NCBI RefSeq assembly: GCF_002000025.1
Contig: NZ_MUZV01000004.1
Location: forward strand, 62,001-126,000
DNA length: 64,000 nt
Source: Cognaticolwellia aestuarii
GTDB taxonomy: Bacteria; Pseudomonadota; Gammaproteobacteria; Enterobacterales; Alteromonadaceae
Direction of reading: 5' to 3'
The translations under genes and the position numbers were made by a program. Under the pieces are notes generated by a model. The model was not told the DNA's origin. It saw nothing but the letters and a program-made list of their open reading frames with translations, and searched no databases. This document shows, piece by piece, positions 8,894-19,970 of this stretch. Every line of letters begins with the position of its first letter. Position 1 is the first letter of the stretch.

Positions 8894-11677
8894 ATGCCTT
8901 GGCTTATATACTGTTCATCGACAACTGTTGCAAATGCACAAAATTTAACTCAACGCTTAACTACCAGTAATAGTATTGTACAAGACAGTAAAGGCTTTAT
9001 TTGGCTATCAACAACTAATGGGTTAATTCGCTTCGACAGCGAAGATAAAATCATTTTTAATAGTAATAATAAAGATTGGCCGTTACCTTTTAATTGGATA
9101 AATGACATTTATCTCGTCGGAGATGACAAGTTATTAGTCGCGACGGAAACCCATAAACTATGGTTGTTTAACACCTCAAATGGCCGTGCTACTCAAGTTA
9201 ATATCGCTATTAAAGAAAATAGCATTTATCAACTCATTGAGCATCATGGCTGTTACTACCTTTTTGTCCAAGATAAGCTCTATCAAGTAGACTCTACATC
9301 ATTAGCCCCCCAATTGCTTTCTGGCAACATTGATATAAAAAAAATAAAAAGCACAATAGGAAACGTATATTTTTCAACAACAGAGGGTATTTACAAGCTA
9401 TTAAATAACAAGCTAGTTTTAGTTGAAGCTGGTAGTGCATCTGCTATTGCATCGTCAGAAGATATGCTAGTTATTGCCAAAGAAAAAAAAATAATTACCC
9501 TCAATGACCAAGGTAAGCGTCAAACATTTTCTATTGATAACCCTATTTCGACTTTAGCTTTTGCTAATAGTAAAGACAGTGTTTTTGCGATTAATCAACG
9601 CGGTTATATCGAACACTACGCGCTAAGTGATTTCACGAAATTATCACATGCATTTCCAAATAATAAATTAGCTTTTGTTGATGAGCTATTTCATGACAAT
9701 ACTGGTGTTTTATGGCTTTTAACCAATCAAGGGGTTAAAAGGATGACACCTTCGCTCAATAAAAACCATAACAAGATATTTGACACCTCAATCAACTCGC
9801 TAGCGTTAACGGCACACAAGGATCAAATTTTAATTGGCAGTTATGGTGCAGGTTTACACGAACTTATGCCAAATAAATCTATATTGCCTAAAAATATCAA
9901 TCAGGGTTTTAGCGCTAGAGGTAAAATTATTACCGACCTCTACAGCCATAAAAATGATGTCTATATCGCCACTTTTGATGGTCTATGGCAATACAGTGTT
10001 AATAAAAAACAACTCACACGAGTCAACTTTCCAAACAACAATAAGCTACTACTCGATCTTAGCTTTAAAGATAATCAGCTTTATTTAGCTAGTGACGCCA
10101 GTGGCGTCTATATTTTCGATTTAACGTCAAAAACGATTGTTAAGCATCTAGCAGATAATCACTTAAGATCGAACGAAGCGATTAATTCTCTACCATTAGC
10201 AGACGATATAATATGGATTGCAACCCCTGCTGGAATAGATATTGTCAACGCACGTAATAACGTCAGCCAAAAAATTAAAAGCTTAGGTGAAAATAAAGTA
10301 ATTTCTTTATTGGCACATAACAATAAAGTTTTTGTTGCCACAAAGGGTGATGGTTTTTTTGTTTACAACTTCTCTGGTGAGCTATTAGCCCATTTTGCCA
10401 AAAATATCATTTTTGGCTACATGAGTGTTATCAACGATGAAATTTGGATATCCGGACGACCAGGCTTATACCAGCTTAATCCTAATAGCTACGAACTAAA
10501 GATGGTTGCAAATACCGAACAATACATATTTACTAAAAAGCCTATTTTATTGAATAACACTGTTTATGCTGCTCATTATGGCGGGGTGTTAGAGGTTGCT
10601 TTAAGCCAAGAAGAAACTATTAACTCTAGTGTTTATATCAGTAAAACCATCGCCTCAGGTAAGCCGCAACTATTAAGCAGTCCTATAAAAATAGCGTCAT
10701 CAAATGATGTTGTCACCTTAGAATTAGCAAGTTTAGATTTTAGGCCTGGTCAAGAAAAGCAATTTAAGTATCAAGTTAACAATGGTGAGTGGAATGAGAT
10801 TAATGGCAACCAATTAACACTAACGGGCTTATCTTCCGGTAACTATCACATTGAAATCATGGGGACCAATAGTTTAGGGCAATGGAGTGACTTCAAAGCC
10901 TATGCTGATATAGAAGTTGCTTATCCTTGGTATTGGCACCCAAATAGTAGAATCATCTACATCACACTGGTTACGCTAAGCTTGTTATTCATCTCCTGGT
11001 TATTATATCTACGTAGTCGTTCAATTAGTCATATTCATCAACTTTTAAATGAAGAAATGCAAACTCATGGTCAAGCCGCTGCAATTATTCGCCGTAAATT
11101 AAAAAAAATTCAAACGTTAATTAACCAAGAGAACGACGTTCAAGTCACTGTCAATAGCGACAAAACCCAACATACCAGTCACTATAACCAAGAAACGCTA
11201 ACCCTGATAAATGATTGCCTTAAAGAACTTAACATCCAGCAAAACCATACTGAGCCTAGCAGTTTATCTGGCAGTTCTTTAACAATTGCACTGCCCTATC
11301 TAGCCGATTACTTTCATCAGCAATATCATGTCCTTGTATCGGTTCATTTAAACATTAGCTGTGAAAAAATTGAGTATGCAATTCAGAGTGCAATTTACAG
11401 CATAACTTATGAGGCGATATTGGCCGCGATTAACAATGGTGACGGAGGTGTTTTTGCCATACATATTAGCGAAACTAAAGACAAAATTTGGTTAAAAATA
11501 ACCGATAACGAACAAAGTTTCGCGCAGTTTAATAGCAAAATTAATTTTGATATGGCGATGTATTATATTCGACAAGTGGCGAACAAATTTAACGCAACAT
11601 TTCACACTTACGACAATCAAGAGCACGGTAGTGAAATCATCATTTCTATTCCATTGATGGAGCTCAATTTGACCTAA
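8894..11677 (+). CDS. Membrane-anchored propeller/Y_Y_Y sensor with a degenerate kinase-like C-terminus
   Basis: About 927 residues. The N-terminus is a signal or anchor segment (LYW-rich, ending TTVANA-QN). A periplasmic two-component-regulator propeller of about 600 residues follows, with repeats such as IVQDSKGFIWLSTTNGLIRF. Next come a Y_Y_Y-like immunoglobulin domain (FKYQVNNGEW...GNYHIEIMG), one membrane helix (IIYITLVTLSLLFISWLLYL) and a cytoplasmic part. The tail resembles a GHKL ATPase but is decayed: EAILAAINNG lacks the N-box Asn, ITDNEQSF lacks the G1 glycines, and I see no phospho-acceptor His motif. The start is unresolved. The frame is open from 8654 but overlaps the previous gene; the first ATG beyond it (8894) lacks a good ribosome-binding site and leaves an uncharged signal n-region, so a non-ATG start slightly upstream is possible. 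Confidence 0.7.
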   Translation: MPWLIYCSSTTVANAQNLTQRLTTSNSIVQDSKGFIWLSTTNGLIRFDSEDKIIFNSNNKDWPLPFNWINDIYLVGDDKLLVATETHKLWLFNTSNGRATQVNIAIKENSIYQLIEHHGCYYLFVQDKLYQVDSTSLAPQLLSGNIDIKKIKSTIGNVYFSTTEGIYKLLNNKLVLVEAGSASAIASSEDMLVIAKEKKIITLNDQGKRQTFSIDNPISTLAFANSKDSVFAINQRGYIEHYALSDFTKLSHAFPNNKLAFVDELFHDNTGVLWLLTNQGVKRMTPSLNKNHNKIFDTSINSLALTAHKDQILIGSYGAGLHELMPNKSILPKNINQGFSARGKIITDLYSHKNDVYIATFDGLWQYSVNKKQLTRVNFPNNNKLLLDLSFKDNQLYLASDASGVYIFDLTSKTIVKHLADNHLRSNEAINSLPLADDIIWIATPAGIDIVNARNNVSQKIKSLGENKVISLLAHNNKVFVATKGDGFFVYNFSGELLAHFAKNIIFGYMSVINDEIWISGRPGLYQLNPNSYELKMVANTEQYIFTKKPILLNNTVYAAHYGGVLEVALSQEETINSSVYISKTIASGKPQLLSSPIKIASSNDVVTLELASLDFRPGQEKQFKYQVNNGEWNEINGNQLTLTGLSSGNYHIEIMGTNSLGQWSDFKAYADIEVAYPWYWHPNSRIIYITLVTLSLLFISWLLYLRSRSISHIHQLLNEEMQTHGQAAAIIRRKLKKIQTLINQENDVQVTVNSDKTQHTSHYNQETLTLINDCLKELNIQQNHTEPSSLSGSSLTIALPYLADYFHQQYHVLVSVHLNISCEKIEYAIQSAIYSITYEAILAAINNGDGGVFAIHISETKDKIWLKITDNEQSFAQFNSKINFDMAMYYIRQVANKFNATFHTYDNQEHGSEIIISIPLMELNLT

Positions 11678-11851
11678 GGGTATGCCGAGAGTAGAAGCGA
11701 TAATTAACATAATGGCAGAAATGTTAGAAATATATTTTTCTCTGATATTTTCTAAGCTAGCATCAAAGGCAAAGAAAGAGTAAAATACGCCCCCTTAAAT
11801 TCTCTAGCAAAAACTAGAATCAATTTCATAGCAAAGATTAGGCGCGAATAA

Positions 11852-13294
11852 ATGAGTAAAAAGCTATACATCAAAACTTGGGGCTGTCAAATGAACGAGT
11901 ATGACTCGCAGAAAATGGCTGAACTTTTAGACTCAACTCACGGGTTCGAGTTGGCTGAAGAGGCTGAAGACGCAGATGTGATCTTGCTAAATACTTGTTC
12001 GATTCGTGAAAAAGCCCAAGAGAAAGTATTCCACCAATTAGGTCGTTGGAAAAACCTTAAAATCGACAAACCTGATTTAGTTATTGGTGTTGGTGGCTGT
12101 GTAGCCTCACAAGAAGGCGATGCCATTCGCAAACGCGCACCGTATGTTGACATGGTTTTTGGTCCACAGACCTTGCACCGTTTACCTGAAATGATCCAAC
12201 AAGTAACCGGTAATAAAGGTTCAGTTGTTGACGTTAGCTTTCCTGAAATTGAGAAGTTTGACCGTTTACCAGAACCCAAAGCTGATGGTGCAACCGCCTT
12301 TGTTTCAATTATGGAAGGGTGTAGTAAATACTGTACCTTCTGTGTAGTACCTTACACACGTGGTGAAGAAGTTAGTCGTCCACTTGACGATGTCTTATAT
12401 GAAATTGCTCAATTAGCTGAGCAAGGCGTTCGTGAAGTAAACTTACTGGGTCAAAACGTAAACGGTTACCGTGGTGACTCACACGATGGCAGTATTTGTC
12501 GTTTTTCAGAGTTATTACGTTTAATTGCCACTATTGATGGTATTGACCGTATTCGTTACACCACCTCTCACCCAATTGAATTTACGGATGACATCATTGA
12601 TGTTTATGCTGATGTACCGGAGCTAGTAAGCCACTTACATTTACCGGTACAAAGTGGCTCAGATCGTATTTTAACGCAAATGAAACGCGGCCATACAGCG
12701 ATAGAATATAAATCCCAAATTCGTAAATTAAAGAAAGTTCGTCCTGATATTTGCATGTCTTCTGACTTTATTATTGGCTTCCCTGGTGAAACCGATGACG
12801 ATTTTGAAGCAACAATGAATTTAATCAAAGCAGTAGACTTTGATTTAAGTTTTAGCTTTATTTACAGCGCTCGCCCGGGTACGCCTGCTGCCGATATGAT
12901 TGACGACATTAGTGATGATGTTAAAAAGCAACGTTTACAAATTTTACAAGACCGTATCAGTCAGCAAGCATTACGTATTGCTCGCCAAATGCTGAATACC
13001 GAGCAACGTATTTTAGTTGAAGGGCCGTCGAAGAAAAACCCAATGGAGTTACGTGGTCGTACTGAAAACAATCGTATTGTTAATTTTGTAGCCCCGCATA
13101 CCGTGATTGGCCAGTTTGTTGACGTGAAAATCACCGATGTTTATGCTAATTCACTGCGTGGTGAGTTAGTTCGCCAAGAAAGTGAAATGGGCTTACGAAT
13201 AGCGCATTCGCCAGCTGATATTTTGGCTAACAGCCATCATCAAACAAGCGAAAATACAGTTAACGAACTAGGCGTAGCAACTTACACACCATAA
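11852..13294 (+). CDS. miaB: tRNA-2-methylthio-N6-dimethylallyladenosine synthase
   Basis: Radical SAM methylthiotransferase that converts i6A37 to ms2i6A37 in tRNAs reading UNN codons. The 480-residue protein has the three N-terminal domain cysteines ([24 protein letters not shown]) that hold the second 4Fe-4S cluster, the radical SAM motif [16 protein letters not shown], and a C-terminal TRAM domain. It heads miaB-ybeZ-ybeY-corC-lnt, the same order as in E. coli. The C-terminal extension after TRAM is short and variable, as in homologues. Confidence 0.98.
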   Translation: MSKKLYIKTWGCQMNEYDSQKMAELLDSTHGFELAEEAEDADVILLNTCSIREKAQEKVFHQLGRWKNLKIDKPDLVIGVGGCVASQEGDAIRKRAPYVDMVFGPQTLHRLPEMIQQVTGNKGSVVDVSFPEIEKFDRLPEPKADGATAFVSIMEGCSKYCTFCVVPYTRGEEVSRPLDDVLYEIAQLAEQGVREVNLLGQNVNGYRGDSHDGSICRFSELLRLIATIDGIDRIRYTTSHPIEFTDDIIDVYADVPELVSHLHLPVQSGSDRILTQMKRGHTAIEYKSQIRKLKKVRPDICMSSDFIIGFPGETDDDFEATMNLIKAVDFDLSFSFIYSARPGTPAADMIDDISDDVKKQRLQILQDRISQQALRIARQMLNTEQRILVEGPSKKNPMELRGRTENNRIVNFVAPHTVIGQFVDVKITDVYANSLRGELVRQESEMGLRIAHSPADILANSHHQTSENTVNELGVATYTP

Positions 13295-13323
13295 ACTAAA
13301 CACTCACTAAATTAGCAACATAA

Positions 13324-14466
13324 ATGGCAAATACTCCTTTGTCATTTATGGCTAACAGCTTGAGCACTCAGGATAAGAAATTGAGTAAAAATATCAGCAT
13401 AACTTTTGAATTATCTCCCGCCGATAACAATCGCTTGGCCAATTTATGTGGCGCTATCGATGACAATCTCAAAACAATTGAACGCCGTATGGGCGTTGAG
13501 ATTAGCTACCGAAGCCATGAGTTTAAAGTTACCGGTAAAAGCTTACATTGTGAGGCGGTAAAGAAGCTCTTAATCGACTTATATCTCGAGACAGAAACCG
13601 TTAAAGGTAAAAGTAGTACTATTTCTGCTGAGATGGTGCATTTAGCTATAGTTGATGCTGGTGTGTTAGAAGTTGCCCCAAGTAAACTTGATGCTAAATA
13701 TGATGAGATGGTGACGATAAAAACCAAACGGGGCATGATAAAACCACGTAACGAAAACCAGCAAAATTACGTGCAAAATGTCATTACTAACGATATTAGT
13801 TTTGGTGTAGGTGTTGCTGGTACTGGTAAAACTTATCTCGCGGTTGCTTGTGCCGTAGATGCTTTAGAGCGGCAAGAAATTAGACGCATTTTATTAACAC
13901 GCCCTGCTGTAGAGGCCGGTGAAAAATTAGGTTTCTTACCTGGTGACTTATCCCAAAAGGTCGACCCTTATCTGCGTCCACTTTACGATGCTTTATTTGA
14001 AATGCTGGGGTTTGAAAAGGTTGAAAAACTAATTGAACGCAATGTTATTGAAGTTGCACCGTTAGCTTATATGCGTGGTAGAACACTGAACGATGCCTTT
14101 ATAATTCTCGATGAAAGTCAAAACACGACGGTAGAGCAAATGAAAATGTTCTTAACTCGTATTGGCTTTAATTCCCGTGCGGTGATCACCGGTGATATCA
14201 CACAAGTTGATTTACCGCGAGGACAAAAGTCAGGCCTTCGTCATGCCATTGAAGTGTTAGTCGATATCCCTGGCGTTAGCTTTAACTTTTTTCAGTCAAA
14301 AGATGTCGTGCGTCACCCTGTTGTTGCACACATTGTTGAGGCTTATGAAGCTTTTGAGCAAAAAGAAAATATTTTGAAAAAAGAAAAACAGCAAACACGC
14401 GAACAGCAGCAAAAAGAGCAAGCGCAAGTGCTCGTTCAAGCGAGTGAAAATAAAAATGACCAATAA
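13324..14466 (+). CDS. ybeZ: PhoH-family ATPase (YbeZ)
   Basis: Cytoplasmic P-loop ATPase of the PhoH family; in enterobacteria YbeZ partners YbeY in rRNA processing. Walker A is [11 protein letters not shown] and Walker B is [11 protein letters not shown]. The C-terminal tail is Gln/Glu/Lys-rich ([15 protein letters not shown]), a low-complexity extension. Start options are the ATG at 13324 and one at 13348; neither has a clear ribosome-binding site. It overlaps ybeY by about 11 nt, consistent with translational coupling. Confidence 0.95.
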   Translation: MANTPLSFMANSLSTQDKKLSKNISITFELSPADNNRLANLCGAIDDNLKTIERRMGVEISYRSHEFKVTGKSLHCEAVKKLLIDLYLETETVKGKSSTISAEMVHLAIVDAGVLEVAPSKLDAKYDEMVTIKTKRGMIKPRNENQQNYVQNVITNDISFGVGVAGTGKTYLAVACAVDALERQEIRRILLTRPAVEAGEKLGFLPGDLSQKVDPYLRPLYDALFEMLGFEKVEKLIERNVIEVAPLAYMRGRTLNDAFIILDESQNTTVEQMKMFLTRIGFNSRAVITGDITQVDLPRGQKSGLRHAIEVLVDIPGVSFNFFQSKDVVRHPVVAHIVEAYEAFEQKENILKKEKQQTREQQQKEQAQVLVQASENKNDQ

Positions 14467-14926
14467 CGGTCCTACTATTACGCTTGATCTACAAATTGCT
14501 TGTGATAATAAAGTGTTGCCTGAAATTGAAGATTTTCAACGCTGGTGCGAAGCTGCTCTTACGCCTTATCAAAAGCCATTTGAGTTAACCATTAGGCTAG
14601 TCAATAACGATGAAGGCAGAGAGCTTAATCACCAGTACCGTGGTAAAGATAAAGCAACCAATGTTTTATCATTTCCATTTGAAGTGCCTGATGGCATTGA
14701 ACTTGATTTACTGGGTGACTTAGTTATTTGCGTTGACGTTGTTGAGCAAGAAGCCATTGAGCAAAACAAAACCGCCAATGCCCACTGGGCACATATGGTG
14801 ATTCATGGTTGCTTGCACTTATTGGGCTTTGATCATATCGAAGATGATCAAGCAGAAGAAATGGAAGCTCTTGAAACAAAGATCATAACGGGTTTAGGCT
14901 TTGCTGCACCTTATGATGTCAATTAG
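14456..14926 (+). CDS. ybeY: Endoribonuclease/rRNA maturation factor YbeY
   Basis: Zinc metalloenzyme needed for 16S rRNA 3' end maturation and ribosome quality control. The signature H-x3-H-x5-H is present ([15 protein letters not shown]), as are [10 protein letters not shown] and [11 protein letters not shown]. The ATG at 14456 ([13 protein letters not shown]) is preferred over an in-frame GTG at 14444, because it matches the E. coli N-terminus. It overlaps the end of ybeZ, its functional partner. Confidence 0.96.
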   Translation: MTNNGPTITLDLQIACDNKVLPEIEDFQRWCEAALTPYQKPFELTIRLVNNDEGRELNHQYRGKDKATNVLSFPFEVPDGIELDLLGDLVICVDVVEQEAIEQNKTANAHWAHMVIHGCLHLLGFDHIEDDQAEEMEALETKIITGLGFAAPYDVN

Positions 14927-15091
14927 CGGTAAATGCGTATATTATCCAAATTATTATTTGATCTACTTCAGTAAAATTGTTGCTGAAGAGAGTAAACAGC
15001 GATTTAGTACTTGAAATTAACCCTGAACGGCTACAAACTAATCAAATGGTTAATAAAACTAAATCAACTAACAAGGAATTAAAAAGGCTCT

Positions 15092-15970
15092 ATGAGCGAC
15101 GACCAACCCCACTCTAGTAACGGTTCTTCGAACAAGTCAATCTTGGATAAAATTATGCAAGTATTTACTGGAGAACCGAGAAGCACAGACCAACTCGCTG
15201 AAGCATTGAATGATGCTGAAGACCGTGAACTTATTAATCCTGAAATTAAGCAAATGATCGAAGGTGTACTTGAAGTATCTGATATGCGAGTACGCGATAT
15301 CATGATCCCTCGCTCACAAATGGTCACGCTAGACATTAATGATCCGTTAGAGAAATCTCTCGCCATCATTGTTGATTCAGGACACTCAAGGTTTCCGGTG
15401 ATCAATGATGATATTGATGATGTTGAAGGCATTTTATTAGCAAAAGATTTATTAGCCTATGGCTTCAATCAAGTCGAAGAAGCGTTCACTATCGCACAAG
15501 TTATTCGCCCAGCGATTATTGTGCCTGAAAGTAAAAAAGTTGATCCTCTTTTAAAAGAGTTTCGTCAGCAACGTTATCATATGGCTATTGTTGTTGATGA
15601 ATACGGTGGCGTTTCTGGTGTTGTTACCATAGAAGATATCTTAGAGTTAATCGTAGGTGAAATCGAAGACGAAACCGATGATGCTATGGAAGAAGATATA
15701 AAGTACCTTGCCGGTCAAGTTTATCAAGTAAAAGCATTAACTGATTTAGCTGACTTTAATAGTTACTTCAACTTTCAATTTAATGAAAGTGATGCCGACA
15801 CCATAGGCGGTATTGTTATTCAACACTTTGGACATATGCCGAAAAAAGGTGAAAAAATCACCATCAATAAAGTGATATTTAAGGTGACCGCCGCGGATAG
15901 TCGTCGTATTCAAACATTGCAAATAACACTACCGAAAGAGCACGTCGTCACAGGTAAAGTTCCTGATTAA
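15092..15970 (+). CDS. corC: CorC/YbeX family CBS-domain protein
   Basis: Cytoplasmic protein of 292 residues with two CBS domains (starting near VRDIMIPRSQMVTLD and VPESKKVDPLLKEFR) and a C-terminal CorC_HlyC domain (DADTIGGIVIQHFG). Classically linked to magnesium/cobalt efflux and, as YbeX, to ribosome metabolism because it is encoded with ybeY-ybeZ. It has no DUF21 membrane domain, so it is the soluble short form. An AAAGG-like site precedes the ATG. It is followed after 5 nt by lnt. Confidence 0.95.
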   Translation: MSDDQPHSSNGSSNKSILDKIMQVFTGEPRSTDQLAEALNDAEDRELINPEIKQMIEGVLEVSDMRVRDIMIPRSQMVTLDINDPLEKSLAIIVDSGHSRFPVINDDIDDVEGILLAKDLLAYGFNQVEEAFTIAQVIRPAIIVPESKKVDPLLKEFRQQRYHMAIVVDEYGGVSGVVTIEDILELIVGEIEDETDDAMEEDIKYLAGQVYQVKALTDLADFNSYFNFQFNESDADTIGGIVIQHFGHMPKKGEKITINKVIFKVTAADSRRIQTLQITLPKEHVVTGKVPD

Positions 15971-15975
15971 ACTTT

Positions 15976-17538
15976 ATGCTAAACAACATTGCTAGACGAA
16001 TTTATCAAAATATAACCCATAAACAAAATGTGCTTAGTTTTAGCTTAGGGCTTGCATTAGTACTTTGCTATGCACCATTTTCTTATTATTGGTTAATGGC
16101 ACTTATATTGCCAACTTGGTTATATTCATTACAAGGTAAGTCGAGCAGAGACGCCACTAAACAAGGCTTTATCTTTGCTTTTGGTTGGTTTTCTGCCGGC
16201 ATCAGTTGGGTGCATGTTAGTATCGATCAATTTGGTGGCTTACCTTTAGCAATCTCATTACTATTAATGTTATTACTATGTTTATATTTAGCATTATTTC
16301 TTGCCCTTGCTTGCTATTTAGCCGCTTGTTTTTCTTATCAAAAACAACTTAACCTCTGGCTTTTATTGCCTTTTTGGTTACTTAGCGAATTTTTACGTGG
16401 TGTATTTCTTACCGGTTTTCCTTGGTTAACTCTAGGTTACAGTCAAATAGATGGTCCATTAGCTACCTTTGCCCCTATTATTGGTGAAAAAGGCCTGAGT
16501 GCTCTGATCCTCATCATCAGCATCGCTATGGTTTATGTGATTAAGCAGCGTCGCATTATGCTTAACATTGTCTTACTCGCTACTGTCAGTGCTAGCTACT
16601 TAGCATTGCATAACTCAGCTTGGGTTTCAAAAACCGGCAAGTCAGTCAATGTAATGATGGTTCAGGGTAACATAAAACAAGAAATGAAATGGCAGCCAGA
16701 ACATACTTGGCCGTCAATGTTAAGCTATTTAGATTTAACCCGACAACACTACCCTGCTGACCTTATTATTTGGCCGGAATCAGCAATTACCGCGGTAGAA
16801 CCAAGTCGACAAGCACAAGATTTTCTGCAAATAGCGCAAAGTTCAGCAACACTTAATAATAGCGCTATTATCACCGGTATTATTGATTACAACATTAATA
16901 ACAAAAATTACTACAATAATTTAATTGTACTTGGCAAAAGTACCACAGAAGATGAACAAGGCAGCTATCAATATAATAATTTGAATCGTTATAGTAAGCA
17001 CCACTTACTACCCATTGGTGAATTTGTTCCTTTTTCAGACTGGTTAAGACCCATAGCACCGTTTTTTAATTTACCTATGTCATCTTTTAGTCGTGGGGAA
17101 TACGTACAAAAAAACTTACTTGCCAATGGTTTGCAGTTATTACCATTAATTTGTTTCGAAGTTGCATTTTCAGAGCAACTTAGTGCGAATTTTTCTAACC
17201 AAACAGACTTACTGTTAACGGTCAGTAATGATGCTTGGTTTGGAGACTCACATGGACCGCACCAACATTTAGATATTGTCAGAATGCGAGCGCTAGAGTT
17301 TGGTCGTCCATTCCTGCGCGCTACCAACAACGGCATCACTGCTGCCATTGATCATCAGGGCAACGTAATTAAAAAAATACCGCAGTTTGAAGAGGCAGTT
17401 CTCAAGGTTCAAGTTCCGCTCACAACAGGGCTAACACCTTATGCTAGCTATAGTAGAATTATCGATTTTACTATCCCTTTGCTCTTTTTAGTCCTAGCAT
17501 TGTTTCGCCAATGGTATTATAAAAAATCATCAAAGTGA
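15976..17538 (+). CDS. lnt: Apolipoprotein N-acyltransferase
   Basis: Inner-membrane enzyme that adds the third acyl chain to the N-terminal Cys of lipoproteins before Lol transport. The N-terminal half has several membrane helices (FSLGLALVLCYAPFSYYW onward). The periplasmic nitrilase-like domain carries the catalytic triad: Glu268 (IIWPESAIT), Lys341 (YSKHHLLPIGEFVPF) and Cys393 (PLICFEVAFSE). A last membrane helix ends the protein. Length (520) matches the family. It is the last gene of the miaB cluster. Confidence 0.97.
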   Translation: MLNNIARRIYQNITHKQNVLSFSLGLALVLCYAPFSYYWLMALILPTWLYSLQGKSSRDATKQGFIFAFGWFSAGISWVHVSIDQFGGLPLAISLLLMLLLCLYLALFLALACYLAACFSYQKQLNLWLLLPFWLLSEFLRGVFLTGFPWLTLGYSQIDGPLATFAPIIGEKGLSALILIISIAMVYVIKQRRIMLNIVLLATVSASYLALHNSAWVSKTGKSVNVMMVQGNIKQEMKWQPEHTWPSMLSYLDLTRQHYPADLIIWPESAITAVEPSRQAQDFLQIAQSSATLNNSAIITGIIDYNINNKNYYNNLIVLGKSTTEDEQGSYQYNNLNRYSKHHLLPIGEFVPFSDWLRPIAPFFNLPMSSFSRGEYVQKNLLANGLQLLPLICFEVAFSEQLSANFSNQTDLLLTVSNDAWFGDSHGPHQHLDIVRMRALEFGRPFLRATNNGITAAIDHQGNVIKKIPQFEEAVLKVQVPLTTGLTPYASYSRIIDFTIPLLFLVLALFRQWYYKKSSK

Positions 17539-17853
17539 TACCAGCACGCTCTGAATTTTAACTATTAGAGCTAAAAATAGCTTTATTTCATCTCACTTAA
17601 TTTACCATATTAACTATTCGAATCTGTTTAGCTAAGCCTATCAACTAAGCCTATGAACTAAGCCTATTTGTACAATGCTCATAACCAAATACCCGTTTGT
17701 AAATTGCAACCGGCATGCGAAATTAAGCACTCAACAAAAAAATAAGATCCTTTTCTTTTAAACCTTTTTCGCTTCTCACACGACTTAGTTTATATCAGTG
17801 CACTTTAGCAAATGGTTTTGCAAAGCGCTGATTTGACATTCGGGGGAAAAGTC
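17539..17853. other. Intergenic region with a short tandem repeat
   Basis: No gene seen. It contains three 13-bp tandem copies of CTAAGCCTATNNN at 17632-17670 (variants ending CAA, GAA and TTG). It presumably holds the promoter of the exporter operon, but no promoter stands out. Confidence 0.5.
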
Positions 17854-19131
17854 ATGTCGATCAAAGATACCAGTGCACAAGACAGTAAAGTAATAATAAA
17901 AAAATCAGCCAGTAAACGCTGGGGAATCATCACATTAAGCATAGTAATAGCGGCTTGCCTTATCTGGCAAGTGGCTCCTTCAGCATCTCGTTGGAGTAAA
18001 GCTGAGCAATCAATAGCATTAGACAGAGTGCGCATCGCAACAATTAACCAAGGCGACTTCACACGCGATATTTCAGTGTTAGGACGAGTTGTTGCTGCGG
18101 TAAGTCCTACCGTATACAGCCCTGCTGATGGCACCATTACCTTAATGATCGAAGCTGGGCATGAAGTTGAGCAAGGCCAAGTCATTGCAAAACTCGAAAG
18201 TCCTGAACTTAATAGTCGTCTATTTCAACAACAAGCAACCTTAGAGGGATTACAATCGAGTTTCGACCGACAAAAAATTCAAGCGAAAAAGCAACGACTG
18301 ATTGACCAAAAAGCGGTGGATTTAGCAAATGTAAAGTTAATAACGGCGAATAGAGAGAAACGTCGGGCTGATTTAGGTTTCGAAAAAAGTGCCATTAGCC
18401 AAATTGATTATGAAAAAGCTCAAGATGAACTCGAACAAGCAAATTTACAGCATAAGCATGCCGTGCAAGATGCCGCCTTAAACACCGAAAGTTTAGACTT
18501 TGATAGCAGGTCCTTGCTGCTAGATATTAGACGCCAGACATTACTCGTTAAAGAGTTACAGCGTCAGGTTGATGGCTTACATATCACATCTCCAGTCAAA
18601 GGGATTGTTGGCAACCTTAGTGCAGATAACAAAACTTTTTTAAGTAAAAACCAAGCAATTTTAACCATTGTAGATTTATCACAGTTTGAAGTTGAAATTG
18701 AAATTCCTGAAAGCTATGCCGATGATCTGGCCATAGGTATGGATGTCAACATTCAATTTGAACAACAACCTTTTCGTGCTCGTCTGGTCACAATTTCCCC
18801 CGAAATACTGAATAATCAGGTGACTGGACGAGTGCGTTTCACTAACAACATTCCAAAAAAACTTCGCCAAAACCAACGTTTAAATACCCAAATTATTCTT
18901 GAGCATAAAGAAAATGTTTTACAAGTTCAGCGTGGACAGTTTTTAGAAAGCAGCGGTGGTCGATTTGCTTATAAAGTTGTTAATGGTTTAGCTGTAAAAA
19001 CCTCAATAACTACCGGAGCGCGAAGCCTCAGCCATGTTGAAATATTACAAGGTCTTGACGTTGGCGACCAAATCATTATTTCAGGAACGGATACCTTTAA
19101 TGCCGCCGAACAAGTATTACTTAGTGAGTAA
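17854..19131 (+). CDS. HlyD/MacA-like periplasmic adaptor of an ABC exporter
   Basis: Membrane-fusion protein that would bridge an inner-membrane ABC exporter to an outer-membrane channel. It has one N-terminal membrane helix (WGIITLSIVIAACLIWQVA), a lipoyl half-motif (SPADGTITLMIEAGHEVEQGQVIAKLESPEL), a long coiled coil (about residues 120-225), the second lipoyl half (HITSPVKGIVGNL) and beta-barrel domains. The start at 17854 is chosen because a GGGGGA tract lies just upstream; an earlier in-frame ATG at 17812 has none. It is followed by an ATPase and two permeases. Substrate unknown; no outer-membrane TolC gene is nearby. Confidence 0.9.
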   Translation: MSIKDTSAQDSKVIIKKSASKRWGIITLSIVIAACLIWQVAPSASRWSKAEQSIALDRVRIATINQGDFTRDISVLGRVVAAVSPTVYSPADGTITLMIEAGHEVEQGQVIAKLESPELNSRLFQQQATLEGLQSSFDRQKIQAKKQRLIDQKAVDLANVKLITANREKRRADLGFEKSAISQIDYEKAQDELEQANLQHKHAVQDAALNTESLDFDSRSLLLDIRRQTLLVKELQRQVDGLHITSPVKGIVGNLSADNKTFLSKNQAILTIVDLSQFEVEIEIPESYADDLAIGMDVNIQFEQQPFRARLVTISPEILNNQVTGRVRFTNNIPKKLRQNQRLNTQIILEHKENVLQVQRGQFLESSGGRFAYKVVNGLAVKTSITTGARSLSHVEILQGLDVGDQIIISGTDTFNAAEQVLLSE

Positions 19132-19229
19132 ATATCACTGTAGTAAACAAAATATCAATGGCGTTACTGAGCCAATAAAAATTTAACAATAGAACAGAAA
19201 ACTGTTCATTAGATACCAGGGAATTAGCT

Positions 19230-19931
19230 ATGTTGATCATGAAAAATATTAATAAAATTTTCCAAACTGCAGATATTCAAACACATGCGCTACGCGACTT
19301 TTGTTTACAGGTAAACGAGGGCGACTTTGTCAGTGTAACTGGACCTTCCGGCTCAGGAAAAACAACCTTTTTAAACATTGCAGGACTCTTGGAAACTTTT
19401 AGTAATGGTGAGTTTTTATTAGATGGCGAAGATGTAGGTAAGCTCAACGACAATGGCCGTTCGCGGATGCGGAATGAAAAAATAGGGTTTATCTTTCAGG
19501 GTTTTAATTTAATTCCTGACCTCAATCTTTACGACAATGTTGATGTTCCGCTCCGTTATCGTGGCTTTAATGCCAAAGAGCGGAAGTTTCGCATTGAACA
19601 AAATCTTGAGCGTGTTGGCCTTGCATCTCGAATGAAGCACTTACCAAGTCAGCTCTCAGGCGGACAACAACAACGTGTCGCCATTGCACGAGCTTTAGCT
19701 ACCGACCCAAGGTTTTTATTAGCTGATGAGCCAACAGGAAATTTAGATTCTGAGATGGCACAAAGTGTCATGAGTTTACTAGAAGATATCAATCAACAAG
19801 GTACCACTATCATCATGGTGACACATGATGCGCAGTTAGCACAACGCGCGAAAAGGACCATTCAAGTGAAAGATGGCAAAGTCAGCGAGCTAGAAAATAT
19901 TAGCAGACAGCATAACCAAGCTATTGCTTAA
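19230..19931 (+). CDS. ABC exporter ATP-binding protein (MacB/LolD-like)
   Basis: A 233-residue cytoplasmic ATPase with Walker [10 protein letters not shown], the signature [15 protein letters not shown], Walker [14 protein letters not shown] and the switch His in MVTHD. It belongs to the type VII (MacB/LolD/FtsE) group. AGGGA 8 nt before the ATG supports the start. It energises the two permeases downstream. Unlike MacB itself, the ATPase is a separate polypeptide. Confidence 0.93.
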   Translation: MLIMKNINKIFQTADIQTHALRDFCLQVNEGDFVSVTGPSGSGKTTFLNIAGLLETFSNGEFLLDGEDVGKLNDNGRSRMRNEKIGFIFQGFNLIPDLNLYDNVDVPLRYRGFNAKERKFRIEQNLERVGLASRMKHLPSQLSGGQQQRVAIARALATDPRFLLADEPTGNLDSEMAQSVMSLLEDINQQGTTIIMVTHDAQLAQRAKRTIQVKDGKVSELENISRQHNQAIA

Positions 19932-19970
19932 AGTATTCAAACGTTAACGTACAAAAAACAAGGACACATT

